Assembly: GCA_013076295.1 (NCBI GenBank)
Contig: RQOL01000828.1
Coordinates: 1,984,001 to 2,048,000, forward strand
Length of the DNA stretch: 64,000 nt
Reading direction: 5' to 3'
Source of the DNA: Sanderia malayensis
Lineage: Eukaryota; Cnidaria; Scyphozoa; Semaeostomeae; Pelagiidae
Shown: positions 32,209 through 45,335 of the stretch, piece by piece
How positions within the stretch are numbered: the first letter of the stretch is position 1
How the letters are laid out: each line of letters opens with the position of its first letter
Translations under genes and position numbers: made by a program
Notes under the pieces: model-generated
What the model was told of the DNA's origin: nothing
Databases searched by the model: none
Seen by the model: the letters and a program-made list of their open reading frames with translations, nothing else

Positions 32209-32518
32209 CTTGGGACATGGGATGTTTGTGGTGGCTTGTCACGAAAGATCAGCTCGTATTGTTTTACAAGTAAAGCATTGATGTAAGAAGTGTTGAAACT
32301 ATCAAATAAATTCCGTGGGTATTTCTGTCATATCTATATGTACCTTTTTCATCCATAAGTCGTGCGTGATGCAGTTGCTTCCTTCTCAAAGCCTTCAAGG
32401 CTTTCTTAAGTTTTCACTTCCCCCTACTTTTAAATCGCCTCCATCTTTGTCACGTGATATTTTTGAGCCCAACGTGGCATAATAGCCTCGACCGCATGTT
32501 TGTTATCAGAAATCTTGA

Positions 32519-33929
<1,411 letters not shown>

Positions 33930-35541
33930 CATTGAAGAATTCCATAAAAGATCATTTTCTTAAATTGGAAATTAATATTTTAGACCAACTATTAAACTAT
34001 GCTGAACACTCCCTTTCAATATAATGTCTATCCTTCAACAATCACTAAAGAAAATTCTTTGGAAAGCAAGTCTTAGAATTTCTGTGTTAAACTCTATCTT
34101 TTCTTATACTTCTGCCTGCTCTATAAAATCCTGAATCTTTTAAAGTATTGGTTTGCTTTTCTTAGAGTTAGAAAGGCTCTTTTAAATATGACTAGGTAAA
34201 ATGGCTCATTTATCCATGCCAGATTTAAATTATTAGCCTGGATGAAATTTGACTGCTTTTCAAATTATGTAACTTTAATTTGTCCTCCAATATTTTTGTA
34301 TTAACTTTCACTGCTGTGATATGTTTTAGACTATTGACAATAAACATTAGGGTTCATGAGGATATGATTTAAATATTTAATTTCCAGACTTTGATATTTC
34401 TTTGTATGATTATCTTGTTGCTTTGGCCTCATGTCTCTGTATCAATTTCACATTGAATCATGCTAATAATCATCCTTACATTGCTAAAATGTTCTACTTT
34501 ACTGTACAGTAAAAAACCCACACAAAAGAAAACCCACCTGACAATTATACCTATTACTATTTCTGCAATCGTTTTGAGCAGAAGTATCACCCTGAAGGTT
34601 CCCACTCAAATGGCTTTTTATGCAGATTTTTACTGTATTTTTACTATAGAACAATCTTGAGACTAAAAAAAATGCCACTGATACTTCTATTTAACACTCT
34701 GATACTAATGTTTGGGCCACCTTTTACCTTAATTCCTTTGGGCATTTCCTGGCTAAGTAAATTTTCATTGAGCCAGGATAAAATACTGCCATATTACCAA
34801 TTGCGTATATTATCTACAATATAATCGTTCCATTGTTATTGGAATAGTTCTGCTATTGTTCAAAGGTGTATTGAGTATTGAGGTATAACTCTCATGTCTA
34901 AGAAAGTAGCGAGGTATTTCTTGCGAGTTTGTATCGTCGTGCTCCACTGACCTCAAACTGACTGCGTGCCATTTATTTCACTTCATTACAGTGCTGACCG
35001 TAGCAAGATGGTGAAATTGGTGAAAACATTGTCCTGTAAGTTGTTGGCCAGCATTTTAAGCAGCCGTGCTTGTAAACGAAGATAATAATAAACATTTAAA
35101 AATAACATTTAGTTGCTGAATGCAATATTTAATTTTTTTATCATAAATAATCTATTATTTAGCCATGAAGGCGTGTCACAGCTGAGTGAAAAATGCCGAG
35201 TAGAAAGAAGAACAGGCCATTGGGACCGGTGAGTTTTTATGATTGTTGTCTTTCTCTTTTGCCCTGTAGTAAATAAAAAATATTCATCCTTTCCTTGCTG
35301 CACAACCTGGCAAAGTATACAGTATAGTGGTAGAAATAATTAGAATTGTAGTTCGTTGGCTGGGTATTGGCCTGAACTAGATTTATGCTTAAATGTTCAT
35401 GTCCAACTTCCATGCGTATTTTTGGGAAGTAAATTTAATCAAAACGTTTGGGAAAAAGCTATTAAACATTACCTTTGGTGTGTAATAAATATATGTAATA
35501 CACGCACAACATTGCCAAAATATAACGACAAAAGTTGAGTA
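33930..35541. other. Long spacer after SURF4; two possible leader exons
   Basis: Mostly AT-rich sequence and the SURF4 3' UTR. Two short blocks look like exons of an unassigned plus-strand transcript: one ending at about 35034 (ACATTGTCCT|GTAAGT) and one at about 35163-35228 (a TTAG acceptor, then a short ATG frame MPSRKKNRPLGP, then GTGAGT). No downstream exon could be found, so this may be a non-coding transcript or the 5' end of a gene outside what I can see. Confidence 0.3.
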
Positions 35542-36020
35542 AGAGGCCCTTTACATGAGAAATCTCAGCCCGTGTTGAGTTCAACACGGGCTGAGTTCAA
35601 CTCGGTTGGCTTATTTTGCTTTGCGTTTACATGAAATCTCAACACGGGCCAATATATGGTCACCTGACTTGACCAGGTTGTCGTAGTTGTGGGATTTATT
35701 TTGGCGGTGTTCAGGTGTTCAAATTGCGCCAAGTCAAATTCAAGTCAAGTCACGGAGACGAAGGACCCCGCTGTGCATTGTTTTCAGTTCAACACGCCCC
35801 GGGCCGAAATATTTTCCGTTTACATGGAAAATTTAATCTCAACACGCCCCGGGCTGAAATCTCAACACGGGTTGAAAAACCGAGTTGAGTTCAGCCCGTG
35901 TTGAGTTTCAACTCGCCCTTTGTCATGTAAACAGTGAGAAGGCTTACATAGCCAACCGAGTTGAAACTCAGCCCGTGTTGAACTCAACACGGGCTGAGAT
36001 TTCTCATGTAAAGGGCCTCT
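35542..36020. mobile_element. Palindrome-rich MITE with about 70-bp inverted repeats
   Basis: Arms at about 35542-35611 and 35951-36020 are near-perfect inverted repeats beginning AGAGGCCCTTTACATGAGAA. The short motif TCAACACGGGCTGAG and its reverse complement recur several times within the arms and core, making palindromes inside palindromes. Flanks allow a TA target duplication (GTA|AGAGG...CCTC|TA), as for mariner-type elements. It is non-coding. Confidence 0.8.
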
Positions 36021-36538
36021 AAACTAGTCTAGTTTTACTTGGTGAAAAAGCTTTGAAAATCTTTGAACTTGAAAATCGGAATAATGAAAAACAGAGACAG
36101 AAATGAACACAAAGCAAAACAATTTCATTCGTTTGTATTTTCATCCTCATTTTCTTTATAAAAATGTTGTTGCAAGAATATGACAGAAATGTATGGATTT
36201 AAAGCACATCTAAGACAAGACATGATACCAATGAACAAACAAAATATTTTTGTAATGTTTTTTTTTTTAATGTGATCTTCAATGTGACTGAGATTTGCAA
36301 TGGGCGAAGCCACGTGATCGGATGACAGGTGATCCGAAAATAGAGCGTGTTATTGTCATGTGACTGCTGGACGGTGACTAAGACATTATATCACTTCCTT
36401 TCGCATGACTGATATCGTATCATTTGTGGACCCATTAGTCAAAGGACTTTTAGTTTCATTTGAAGCTAAATTGATAAAGCGTAGTGGATGTGAGCCAAAT
36501 CCAAGCCAATCTAAATCCGTTGTGTGCCAACCATGATT
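36021..36538. other. Intergenic, no gene seen
   Basis: AT-rich spacer downstream of the IER-like gene (minus strand); probably includes its 3' UTR. No feature recognised. Confidence 0.45.
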
Positions 36539-37312
36539 TTAGCAAGCCATAATAGTTACCAATGGCAAAGCGAAGTGTAAATGAAGTGACGACCTTTCAC
36601 TGTCGTTTTCTGTTGTGTCCATTAAATCAGTGAAACTATCTCTAAATAGGCTTTCCAAACTTGAAACCTCTTGTGTAGGACTGTTCATGGTGCGATCACA
36701 TGCGTCATAGACTTTGGATATCTTATTAGGCTTTGGTACGCGATTCATGTCAGAATTCTGATCTCGCGGCCTTTTCGCCGACAACTTGCGTATTTCCTGT
36801 TCTTTCAACGCAGTTTCAACTTTTAAATACTTTTTCTCTTCAACGTCAGCGACGGGTTTTAAGTTGTGTGAACCAATCTCTGAGGCAAAACAATGTAAAT
36901 CTTTTATCGTAGAACATTCAGTTTTATTTATTTTTGAGTTGGATGATAATAGTTTATGATCATCAGTTGATTCACGGCAACCACCATCACAAGCACGCGG
37001 TTTCCATTCAGGGCATTCGTGTACTTTGTACTCTGGGCCTAACATTGTTTTATTTTTTTGTAAATACATTTCTCTTCTCGGTATTTCTTTGGTCGACTCA
37101 TCCAAGTCTATGTCGATTAATTTCGATTCCCGATAGTCCATAAGACAATCTTCTGATGTCAAATCTGAGTCTATCTTTATCGCCCTAAGTACGGACGAGA
37201 CGAGTAGGTTTCTATGGAGTTTGCTTGAAGTTGACGATTGTTTCCGAGTTATTTTGCTTTGGTCGAATTTAGCGAGTGATATTTCAAGTATTTTATCTGT
37301 GCCGTATTCCAT
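36539..37312 (-). CDS. Immediate early response (IER2/IER5-like) nuclear protein
   Basis: An intronless 257-aa protein. The chosen start (MEYGTDKILEISLAKF) matches the family's N-terminal block: a short acidic Met start, an ISLxK helix, then KLHRNLLVSSVLRAIK, closely matching the KLHKNLLVSLVLR core of IER2/IER5 proteins. An upstream in-frame Met at 37363 would add 17 residues. The middle is low-complexity and includes a KRPRDQN basic stretch, a possible nuclear signal. Near the C-terminus, VSSLESLFRDSFTDLM resembles the LISIFGSSF-type tail motif of IER5. IER proteins are growth-factor- and stress-induced regulators linked to PP2A and transcription, and the lack of introns fits rapid induction. 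Family-level call only. Confidence 0.7.
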   Translation of the reverse strand: MEYGTDKILEISLAKFDQSKITRKQSSTSSKLHRNLLVSSVLRAIKIDSDLTSEDCLMDYRESKLIDIDLDESTKEIPRREMYLQKNKTMLGPEYKVHECPEWKPRACDGGCRESTDDHKLLSSNSKINKTECSTIKDLHCFASEIGSHNLKPVADVEEKKYLKVETALKEQEIRKLSAKRPRDQNSDMNRVPKPNKISKVYDACDRTMNSPTQEVSSLESLFRDSFTDLMDTTENDSERSSLHLHFALPLVTIMAC

Positions 37313-37979
37313 TCTTCTTGTGTTTGTATGTTCAAATTCGCTTCTTTCAATGACTATCAGCACTTCAGCGTGTTTTTAACTTTAGAAACAACACAACCTA
37401 CTCCAATAAATGGAACATTTCACGGCAACAAGGAAATGCCTGCCACAACGAACGAAACGAGCCAACGTGTTCTATTCAAGCGCGATTAGCCAATGAAATT
37501 GCTTGTTGGACGCTGACGTAATTATCCACCAATAAGATTCCACTTACGTTAATCAGTTAATTTGAATAACAAAAGAAATGCTGTTTGCGAGGCGCGTTTT
37601 TGAATTGAATAAATACAAAACGAAACTAAACAGCAATGACGAATGAGCCTTGTCCACCGAGCTGAATAAATTCTTCTTTTCTTGTGTTTTTTTTATTCAT
37701 CGTTTACTTATTAAAGCCTGGTTTTCATATAGTCGTTGAGGGTCGCTGAAAAGATTAAAATCAATCGGCGGCCCTCAACGACTATATGGAAACCAAGCTT
37801 AAGACCTCGTCGTTATGATGCAGCCCATAAAATCTAAATGTAAATGCCGCTTGCCACCACCAGTCAAAGTTGGTACCGAATGGAAGAACCAACAAAAAAA
37901 ATAAACAAAAAGATCTCATTTCCACCATTTATTATGATCTGTTATTATAATACAGATTTTACAATGTGGAAAGCAATTG
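37313..37979. other. IER promoter and 3' flank of MACPF gene A
   Basis: Contains the upstream region of the IER-like gene, a short CATATAG hairpin element (37711-37802) and the 3' flank of gene A. From about 37840 the sequence is recognisably similar to the flank at about 42840 (CACCACCAGTCAAA). Confidence 0.5.
37711..37802. mobile_element. Short hairpin MITE (CATATAGTCGTTGAGGG family), copy 1
   Basis: About 92 bp starting TTAAAGCCTGG and ending CCAAGCTTAA, with inverted TTTTCATATAGTCGTTGAGG. Two longer relatives lie at 43352-43496 and 54676-54820. A TTAA-like target is suggested by the ends. Confidence 0.75.
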
Positions 37980-40545
37980 TTACTGCTCATAGTTGCGGAC
38001 TATTTTGACAAACTTCTTCTTCTTTGAATTCCACTCAGTTTTTCTTGACTTTTCAACACAACTGTAAGTGCCAGAGTAATACCATTTTCCGCACGGAAAT
38101 TCATATTCGCGATCTTTCTTCACATCTCTGACTTTCAATTTTTGGAGGTGCCAACCGGGTTGGCTTCCTGCACTATCCTTGTAGATGATGACTTTAAGAA
38201 GAGAATCTAAGTTGGAAAAATCGAGTAAATTAAATAGTGAACAATTAAAATCCATCGTTTCTTTGATACCCGTAAGACAATACAGGAAAAAAGAGAAGTT
38301 TTGGGGGCATTGTTGTAATTTGCATCATTATCAAAGTACATTACCACTTTATGAAGCAAATGGGGGCATCAGTAGCATTGTGGAAGCCCTTTTACGAGAG
38401 GACAAGAGCTATTTTCCAACTATGAGGATTTTCCCGACAAACAAAAGGCAACGAAATTTTCGATACTTTTCTTTTTATCAAGGTATCATAACAGTCAATG
38501 GAGCATGTTGAGATATGCCCAAAAAAAGAAAATGAAGTAGTGAAATCACTAAATTACAAAACTGAAGGTCTTTATGACACAATATGGCAGAAAATTGAAA
38601 ACGATTGATGAAAAACACTTGATCACCTAATTTTTGGCCTTTTCCGACAAATAGGAGAAAATGCGAATTTTTCAACAATATTTTCACAGGGCTTCCGCCC
38701 TCTTCACCCCCCCCCCCCGGCCACGACGCAACCGGGCGGGCAAGATTAAGCTGGAGAATTGATTAAATTAACTTACCCAATCTCTTTGTTGTTGTTATTT
38801 CAAATTGATCTGTTGAACCGCGTTCGAAGTTGTTTTTCTCATCGTCTAACTCGATTTTTTTTGTCTGACGATTATTGATATCAACGAGAGAAGCATAGAT
38901 ATTTGCATCTGTACCAGAATAATAGTAGTTGCTCGTGAAAACTCTAATTTGATATTTTCTTTCTGTGTAAAGAAATGATTTAACATTATTTTCCTACTAA
39001 ATCTCCATTTTTCACGAGAAGAATATGGAGCAAGATATTCTTGAATATAAGTCAGTGTTCCTGAATCGCAAATTTGCAAACTTCAAGCATTCTTGTGCAA
39101 GAACCTAAGTTGCTGGAAAGGTTTTTGGCATTCATGGTTTTTAGATACTACTAGTATGCATCACAGATGTAGAACGAAGTTCACACTAGAGAAGAGTTTT
39201 CGAGATATGTCTACTGTCAACTGTAAACTTATGGCAAATAGGATAGGCTTATAAAATACTTACCTGGGTTGATGCATACATATCCATTTGGCTGGGAATT
39301 GTCATTCTTGCATTCTTGATCTATCTCGCAATCATCGTTTATTCCACAGCCTTTAAGCTTGATATCTTTGACGTCGCAAGTCATGATACCCATTTTATTC
39401 TTGTTATCCTTACAGTATGCAAGGTATTTTGGTCCCATCCATTTGACAATATCCGTGAATTTGATGGGTCGTCCTTTTTTGTCCTTTATGGAGCCCATGA
39501 AAGCTTTCCGGAACAAATTCAATATCGGGTCTAATTTCATCCTGATGGGCAGAGGAGTCTTCATATTCTGATTCGACCAGTCAACGAGGTTGTTAGCTGG
39601 TTTTGAACCGTAAGTTGTGATTACTCGTCGACGGTATTCATTGAACACCTGAGTACTTTTAGAGTTAAACACTTTCTTGCATTTCGAGCTGCTATCTTTA
39701 ATTAAGCCAAAGAGCAAATTCAGGTTTTTCTTGCTGCAATCTTTCAACTCATCTGTGTTTAATTTGCTCGATTCTTCTCTGGTAAGCCTCTCTGTCACTG
39801 ATATGCGAGACCCCATAACGACACTTTTGAAGTAGTGGGTACCAAAATCCTTTATCAAACTGTCAAAAGCTCTATCTTTAACACCATCATCGCCAGACTC
39901 TGTGGCATCCTGTAATGTTGTGATCATGTTTATGAATCCGGGGTTGAATGGTGGTGGGACTTGCGATGAAATCGTCACGGTATACGCAGTACAGGTGGCA
40001 CTGGAAGATGCAAGTATGCCTGTCCGCTTTGAAAAGAACTGTTCGTTTTTCTTAACCTGGTTGTTTGCCTGGAAGGCGCCAGATACCAGTGGTGGTACTG
40101 TTGTCTCCACACCAACTTCGGCTCCTTTAACTGGAATGCTGACGGATACATCGTACTCAAGATTAGAGGCCATTTCATTTCCCACAGATGACGTCTTCAC
40201 CATTGTCTCTTGATATTGTCTGGCATTGGAGATGATTTCATGTTGTTCTTGAAGATCGCAGTTTTCTCCCGACCCTACTTGCACCCCATCTTCAAGTAGA
40301 TACCTATCCTGATCATTCTTTTTTGTTGGCACAAAGATCTGTTGGAGGCCAAATGATCCAGGATCGACGTTGTTGTCGCCGGACACTGGATTGCCTTTCA
40401 AGATGTTGTAGCCATACATTGCTGCGAATATGTTTGGTTTTGGCTCAAAGTTTGGATCGCATTCCGGCCCTTTGCATTCCACCGCCCCATCAGCCGGAAG
40501 ACTATGGACACAAACTGCAATGACAAAAAGCCAACAACCCCACAT
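37980..40545 (-). CDS. MACPF-EGF-PLAT secreted protein, gene A
   Basis: Three exons on the minus strand: 39264-40545, 38777-38962 and 37980-38206. They join in phase to 564 aa. Exon 1 encodes a signal peptide (MWGCWLFVIAVCVHSLPADG), a MACPF domain at about residues 30-390 with the family signature GTHYFKS and an adjacent SVTERLTRE, and a Cys-rich EGF-like module (CGINDDCEIDQECK...GYVC). Exons 2-3 encode a PLAT/LH2 beta-sandwich (YQIRVFTSNYYYSGTDANIY; IIYKDSAGSQPGWHLQKLKV; EYEFPCGKW). MACPF proteins oligomerise into membrane pores; PLAT domains bind lipid or protein at membranes. Sea-anemone MACPF toxins also carry an EGF-like tail, so a venom, immune or developmental role are all possible. 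Most similar to gene C. Confidence 0.88.
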
Positions 40546-42978
40546 CGTGTTGTGTTAAGCGTTGCTTGAAAATTGATGCTGTACTCTGAATGTTAATGTG
40601 GTAATTTATCTACTCTGGCACAGCTTACCTGCAGATATTGACCAGGGGGTCGTCACATGAAATACATCGCAAACATGCTCTTCACGGTCTGAAAACAACC
40701 TCTGATCACACACATGATATGAAGTAACTTTTTTACCCCCAGGCTTCAGCGATCATCAACAACTTCCACGAGTTATGCTTCATCTCAATTTGCGCACATT
40801 TTCTATTTTATAACCAATTCTTGCAGTCACTACGCAGTTTTTGGGAAAGACGTCATGTGGGAACGAGTTCAAACAATATGTAGCGAGGCTAATCTCTTAC
40901 CAAAGTTTGCCATACACTACCCAGCCCCCGCCCCGGTGCAGCAGACGATGCAAAATTTTTGTATGTTAATCTAACTGTAAATAACAAGTATATGCCAAAG
41001 TTCATTGTGGCTTTGAATAGCTATTTATTACTTTGCTTGATCTAGCACCTGATCAGGGGTCAATGACAAAAGGGTCAATGACAAAAATACTATGCAATTT
41101 AACTATTTTAACAAATATGTCATGTTTTTCTTAACCACAACCTGAATGTTAGCACAATGCTAAGTCTTCGTATTTAAAATAATCATCACTGCCGTCTTCA
41201 AAATAAAATCAAAACTTCCCCACTTGCCTGTTATACCAGGTGACACGGTATCTTAAGCTTGACACAAAGTAGTACTACGGCTTCTTAATTTTTTAGGTGC
41301 CTGTTTCTTACACAGGGTCTCTCATAAAAAATGTATGCATTGTTGTAGAATTAAGACCTATTGCTTTGAAATAATTGAATTTGGGACATTTTATGAAGTC
41401 TTTGTGTTTATTGTGCTAGACTCATGTTTTGATTCGAAACTTATCACATTGGACTTCTTTTTCTAATTTATCCGGCTACCCCAAAGTAAAGAGGTTGATC
41501 ATCAAACTAAGGAAAGCTTTAATTCATTTTGTTTTGTTTTCCATCATAAAGCTGCGCAAAAAATGCAGTGTTGTGTCGTAGGTTAAGCATGCATAAAAAG
41601 GTCTCGAGTACGAAATAACTGCCTTTAATAGTAACACCAAGATAATACATATAAAGATATAACTATAATAAATAAATTCATTCGTTGATCAGAGTTGGCT
41701 GCGGCCAACGTTGACTGTTGGTTTTCGTAATCGTACTGTTCCAAATTGAACGCATGGGCTCAGAAGTCTGGCCAAGGGAACTGGGATCCCGCCCCCCCCC
41801 CCCAGGAAGCAAACAATTCTAAACATGCAGATACATAGCCTTGCTTGGCAGCGAAGCTCCCTGATTGTGAGAACATTACTGGAATGGAAAAAGAAATCCA
41901 CCAATAATTGTTTGATTAAATAACGTTAAGCATTTCACATATTTGCTTTACCTGCAATTGCCTTTGACACTGAGACTTCAATCATAAACAAAGTAAATGG
42001 GTGATTTTCATTGATTGCACTTGGCATGTGGTATTAGCTATCTCGAACTGGTAACATGCACCGATTCAGCCAAAAGGCATTTTCTATTGAAAGGTTAATG
42101 CTTTAATGGGCACTTGAAATACCCAATTTTCAACTTTCAGAAGCGAACTAAAAAGTCTCATCTCTGTCCAATCATTAAGCTGACGGCGTTTAAGTTTTAA
42201 TATATTTTTAAGATAAACACGTGTGTAAGAACTTGATATGAAATCCAAACAGAATGATATGCAGGGGCTTTGAACTCATTTCCCGATATGTTTAAATGTC
42301 CTTCGTGCAGTTTGATGTGGAGGGTGGAGGAAAGGTGTCAATTTATTTGAGACGTTCTTTCTTTGAATGTCAACTAACTATTAAGGCACATTATTTAATT
42401 TCAATTGTACTTAAGTAGCATTATTCCTCTGTTGTCTTGCTTAATCAGATGCATGGCCTATGTTAACGTACTCAGGTTGCTTACTCCGACGCAGCATTCA
42501 GATAACAATAGTTGATATGAATTCCAAACAGAGATCCCAAATTTTAACATAACTCATCAAAACCAGATTTCTTTGTTACACACATGTTAATTTTCGTGTA
42601 TTTATTTCATTGAATGAAATATGAGTATAAGTACATTATAAATGTTCATTGTCAGTTTTTCAGATGCATGTGTAGCCATCAATAACATATTATTTTAAAT
42701 CAAAGATCCTCCAGAATAAATTCTTCTCATAGTCCACCGAGCAGGATCTCGTCCTTCGTTGTTTGGTGTGTGTCATTTTTCTTCATCGTTCATATATTAT
42801 GACCTCACTATCGTTTTCTGCTTAATTTCCCAGTGTTAATGCCGCACCACCAGTCAAAATTAACAGCGAAAGGGGGGAGTCAACAAAAAATAGACAAAAA
42901 TTTATTTCCATAATTTGCTATTATCTGTTAATAATGCAGATTTTACATGGAATGGATTATGGAAAAAAATGACAACTC
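40546..42978. other. Upstream region of gene A / 3' flank of gene B
   Basis: Non-coding. It is nearly identical to 51878-54302, so it is part of the duplicated unit. A possible 50-bp leader intron (GTAAGC donor near 40628, acceptor at 40579) lies just upstream of the ATG of gene A. A poly-C run is at about 41790. Small open frames on either strand are not supported. Confidence 0.6.
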
Positions 42979-45314
42979 TTAATAGTTGCGGACTACTTTG
43001 GTAAACTTTTTCTTCTTTGAATTCCATTCAGTTTTTCTTGTTTTCTCGACGCAAGTGTAAACGCCGAGGTACATCCATTTCCCGCAGGGAAATTCATATT
43101 CGCGGTCTTTGTTCACATCTCTGACTTTTATTTTTTCCGGAAACCAACCGGGATCCTTTCCCTCACTATCCTTGTAAATCATAATTTTAAGAAGGGCGTC
43201 TAAAAAAGATTTTTTTTGATAAAGGTATACCTACGCAAAATGACATGAAGTTCAGGTGGGAAAGAAAGGACTTAAGCTAGAAAAGGTCTCTCAGAGGGCT
43301 ATTTACAACTTGGAGAATATGGAGGTACAGGCCGTTGCTTTTATCAATATCTAAAGCCTGGTTTCCATATAGTCGTTGAGGGCCTTTCAGGGTCGTTCAA
43401 AGGATTAAAATCAGCTTTTGACAATGTCTCTGTTTGATCTTTAATCGACGACCCTCACTCAGCGACCCTCAATGGCTATATGGAAACCAGGCTTAACAGT
43501 TATGGCACGATATGGGACGATGGAAGACGGGTTAAATGAGAGAAATCATCAAATAAGAACTTACCCAATCTCTTTGTTGTTATAAGCTCGTATTGATCCG
43601 TCCTACCAGCGTCTAAATGGCCTTTTCTCTCGTTTAATTTGATGAGTTTTGACTCACGGTTATTTATATCAACGATGCATACGAGAACATTCGCATCCGT
43701 ACCAGCATGCTCATCATCGCCCGTGTATACCCTCATTTGGTATTTTCTTTCTGAAAAATATGGTGATTCAACATATTCAACACGATAAGAGACTAATATT
43801 TACTAAACACAGTGCTTTTCAAATCTGCCAGTCAAAATAATGGAAACGTAAAGTTACAAGGCCGTGATTTGAGTCAAGGAATGTATAGGTTTTTTGGGGC
43901 TCGTGTGTTTTGCATAAAATCATACTATAATTGTAATTTCACAAGGAATTTCCCAAGGACTTTAAAAAAGAGTTCACTGTACATCGTCCTTGAGATGCAA
44001 AGTAGTGTGTTATATTATACTCAAGCACCTACTTGGGTTGATGCATACGTATCCCTGTGGCTGGGATTTGTCATTCTTGCATTCTTGATCTATCTCGCAT
44101 TCATCGTTTATTCCGCAGCCCTTGAGTTTGGTGTCCTGAACGTTGCAATACTTTATGCCTAGTTCATCCTTGTTATCCTCACAGTATGAGAGATATTTTG
44201 GACCCATCCATTCAAGCATTGATTTGAAGTCGATGTCTCGTTGCTTGCTGTCCTTTATGGAGCCCATGAAAGATTCCCTGAACAGGTTCAATATTGGTTC
44301 CAATTGCATCTTGATTGGTAGAGGAGCCTCCATATCTTGATTCGACCATTCAACGAGGCTTTCAGCTGGTTTTGAACCGTAAGTTGTGATGATTCGGCGG
44401 CGGTATTCATTGTACACTTGAGAGCTATCAGACTTGAACACTTTCTTGCATTGCGAGCTGCTATCTTTAATCAAGCCAAAGAGCAAATTCAGGTTTTTCT
44501 TGCTGCATTCTTTCAACTGATCTGTGGTCAATTTGCTTGACTCTTCTCTGGTAAACCTCTCTGTCACTGTTATGCGAGATCCCATGACGATACTTTTGAA
44601 GTAGTGGGTACCATAATTTTTTATCAACTTGTCAAAAGCTCTATCTTTCACATTATCATCATCAGAATTTGTGGCATCTTGCAATATGGTGATCATCTTT
44701 ATGAATCCAGGATGAAATGGTGGTGGCACTAATGATGAAATTTTCACAGTGTACGATGTACACGTGGCACTGGAAGATGCGACAATACCTGTTCGCTTTG
44801 AGAAGAATTGATCGTTCTTTTTAACCTGGTTATTTGCCTGGAAGGCTGCAGATACCAGTGGTGGTACTGTGGTTCCCACGCCAACTTCAGCACCTGGCAC
44901 TGGGATGCTGACGGATACATCGTACTCGAGATTGGATGCCATTTCATTTCCTACAGACGATGTCTTTACCATTGCTTCTTGATATTGTTTTGCGTTGGAG
45001 ATGATTTCATGTTGTTCTTGAAGGTCACAGTTGACTGCATTGTGAACTATTACCCCATCCTCAAGGAGATATCTATCCTGTTCGTTCTTTTTTGTCGGCA
45101 CGAAGATGTAATCCAGACCATATGTTCCCGGGTCGACGCTGCTGTCGCCAGATACTGGATTGCCTTTCAAGATGTTGTAGCCATACATTGCGGCGAATAT
45201 GTTTGGCATTGGTTCATAGTTTGGATTGCAATCATCACCTCTGCATTCCGCCGCCCCATCAGCCGGAAGACCATAGACACACACTGCAATGACAAAAAAC
45301 CAACAGCCCCACAT
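42979..45314 (-). CDS. MACPF-EGF-PLAT secreted protein, gene B
   Basis: Exons 44033-45314, 43565-43750 and 42979-43199 join in phase to 562 aa. The layout is the same as gene A: signal peptide (MWGCWFFVIAVCVYGLPADG), MACPF (YGTHYFKSIVMGSRITVTE), EGF-like (CGINDECEIDQECK) and PLAT (YQMRVYTGDDEHAGTDANVL; IYKDSEGKDPGWFPEKIKV). It differs from A in blocks such as DYIFVPTKK, IVHNAVNCD and SIPVPGAEVGVGTTVP, and in a three-residue-shorter C-terminus. Nearest relative is gene D. Its intron 2 carries a CATATAG hairpin element. Upstream of the ATG lies one arm of a long inverted repeat. The splice donor after exon 1 is GTAGGT rather than GTAAGT. Confidence 0.88.
43352..43496. mobile_element. Hairpin MITE (CATATAG family), copy 2
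   Basis: 145 bp with terminal inverted repeats TAAAGCCTGGTTTCCATATA / TATATGGAAACCAGGCTTA, in intron 2 of gene B. It was present before the segmental duplication because copy 3 sits at the same place in gene D. Confidence 0.85.
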
Positions 45315-45335
45315 CGTGTTGTGTTAAGCGTTGCA

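Noticed and set aside
41689..41904. Minus-strand frame near the poly-C run, also at 52991-53221
   Set aside because: Runs through a homopolymer that differs in length between the two units, so the frame is not conserved; no domain.
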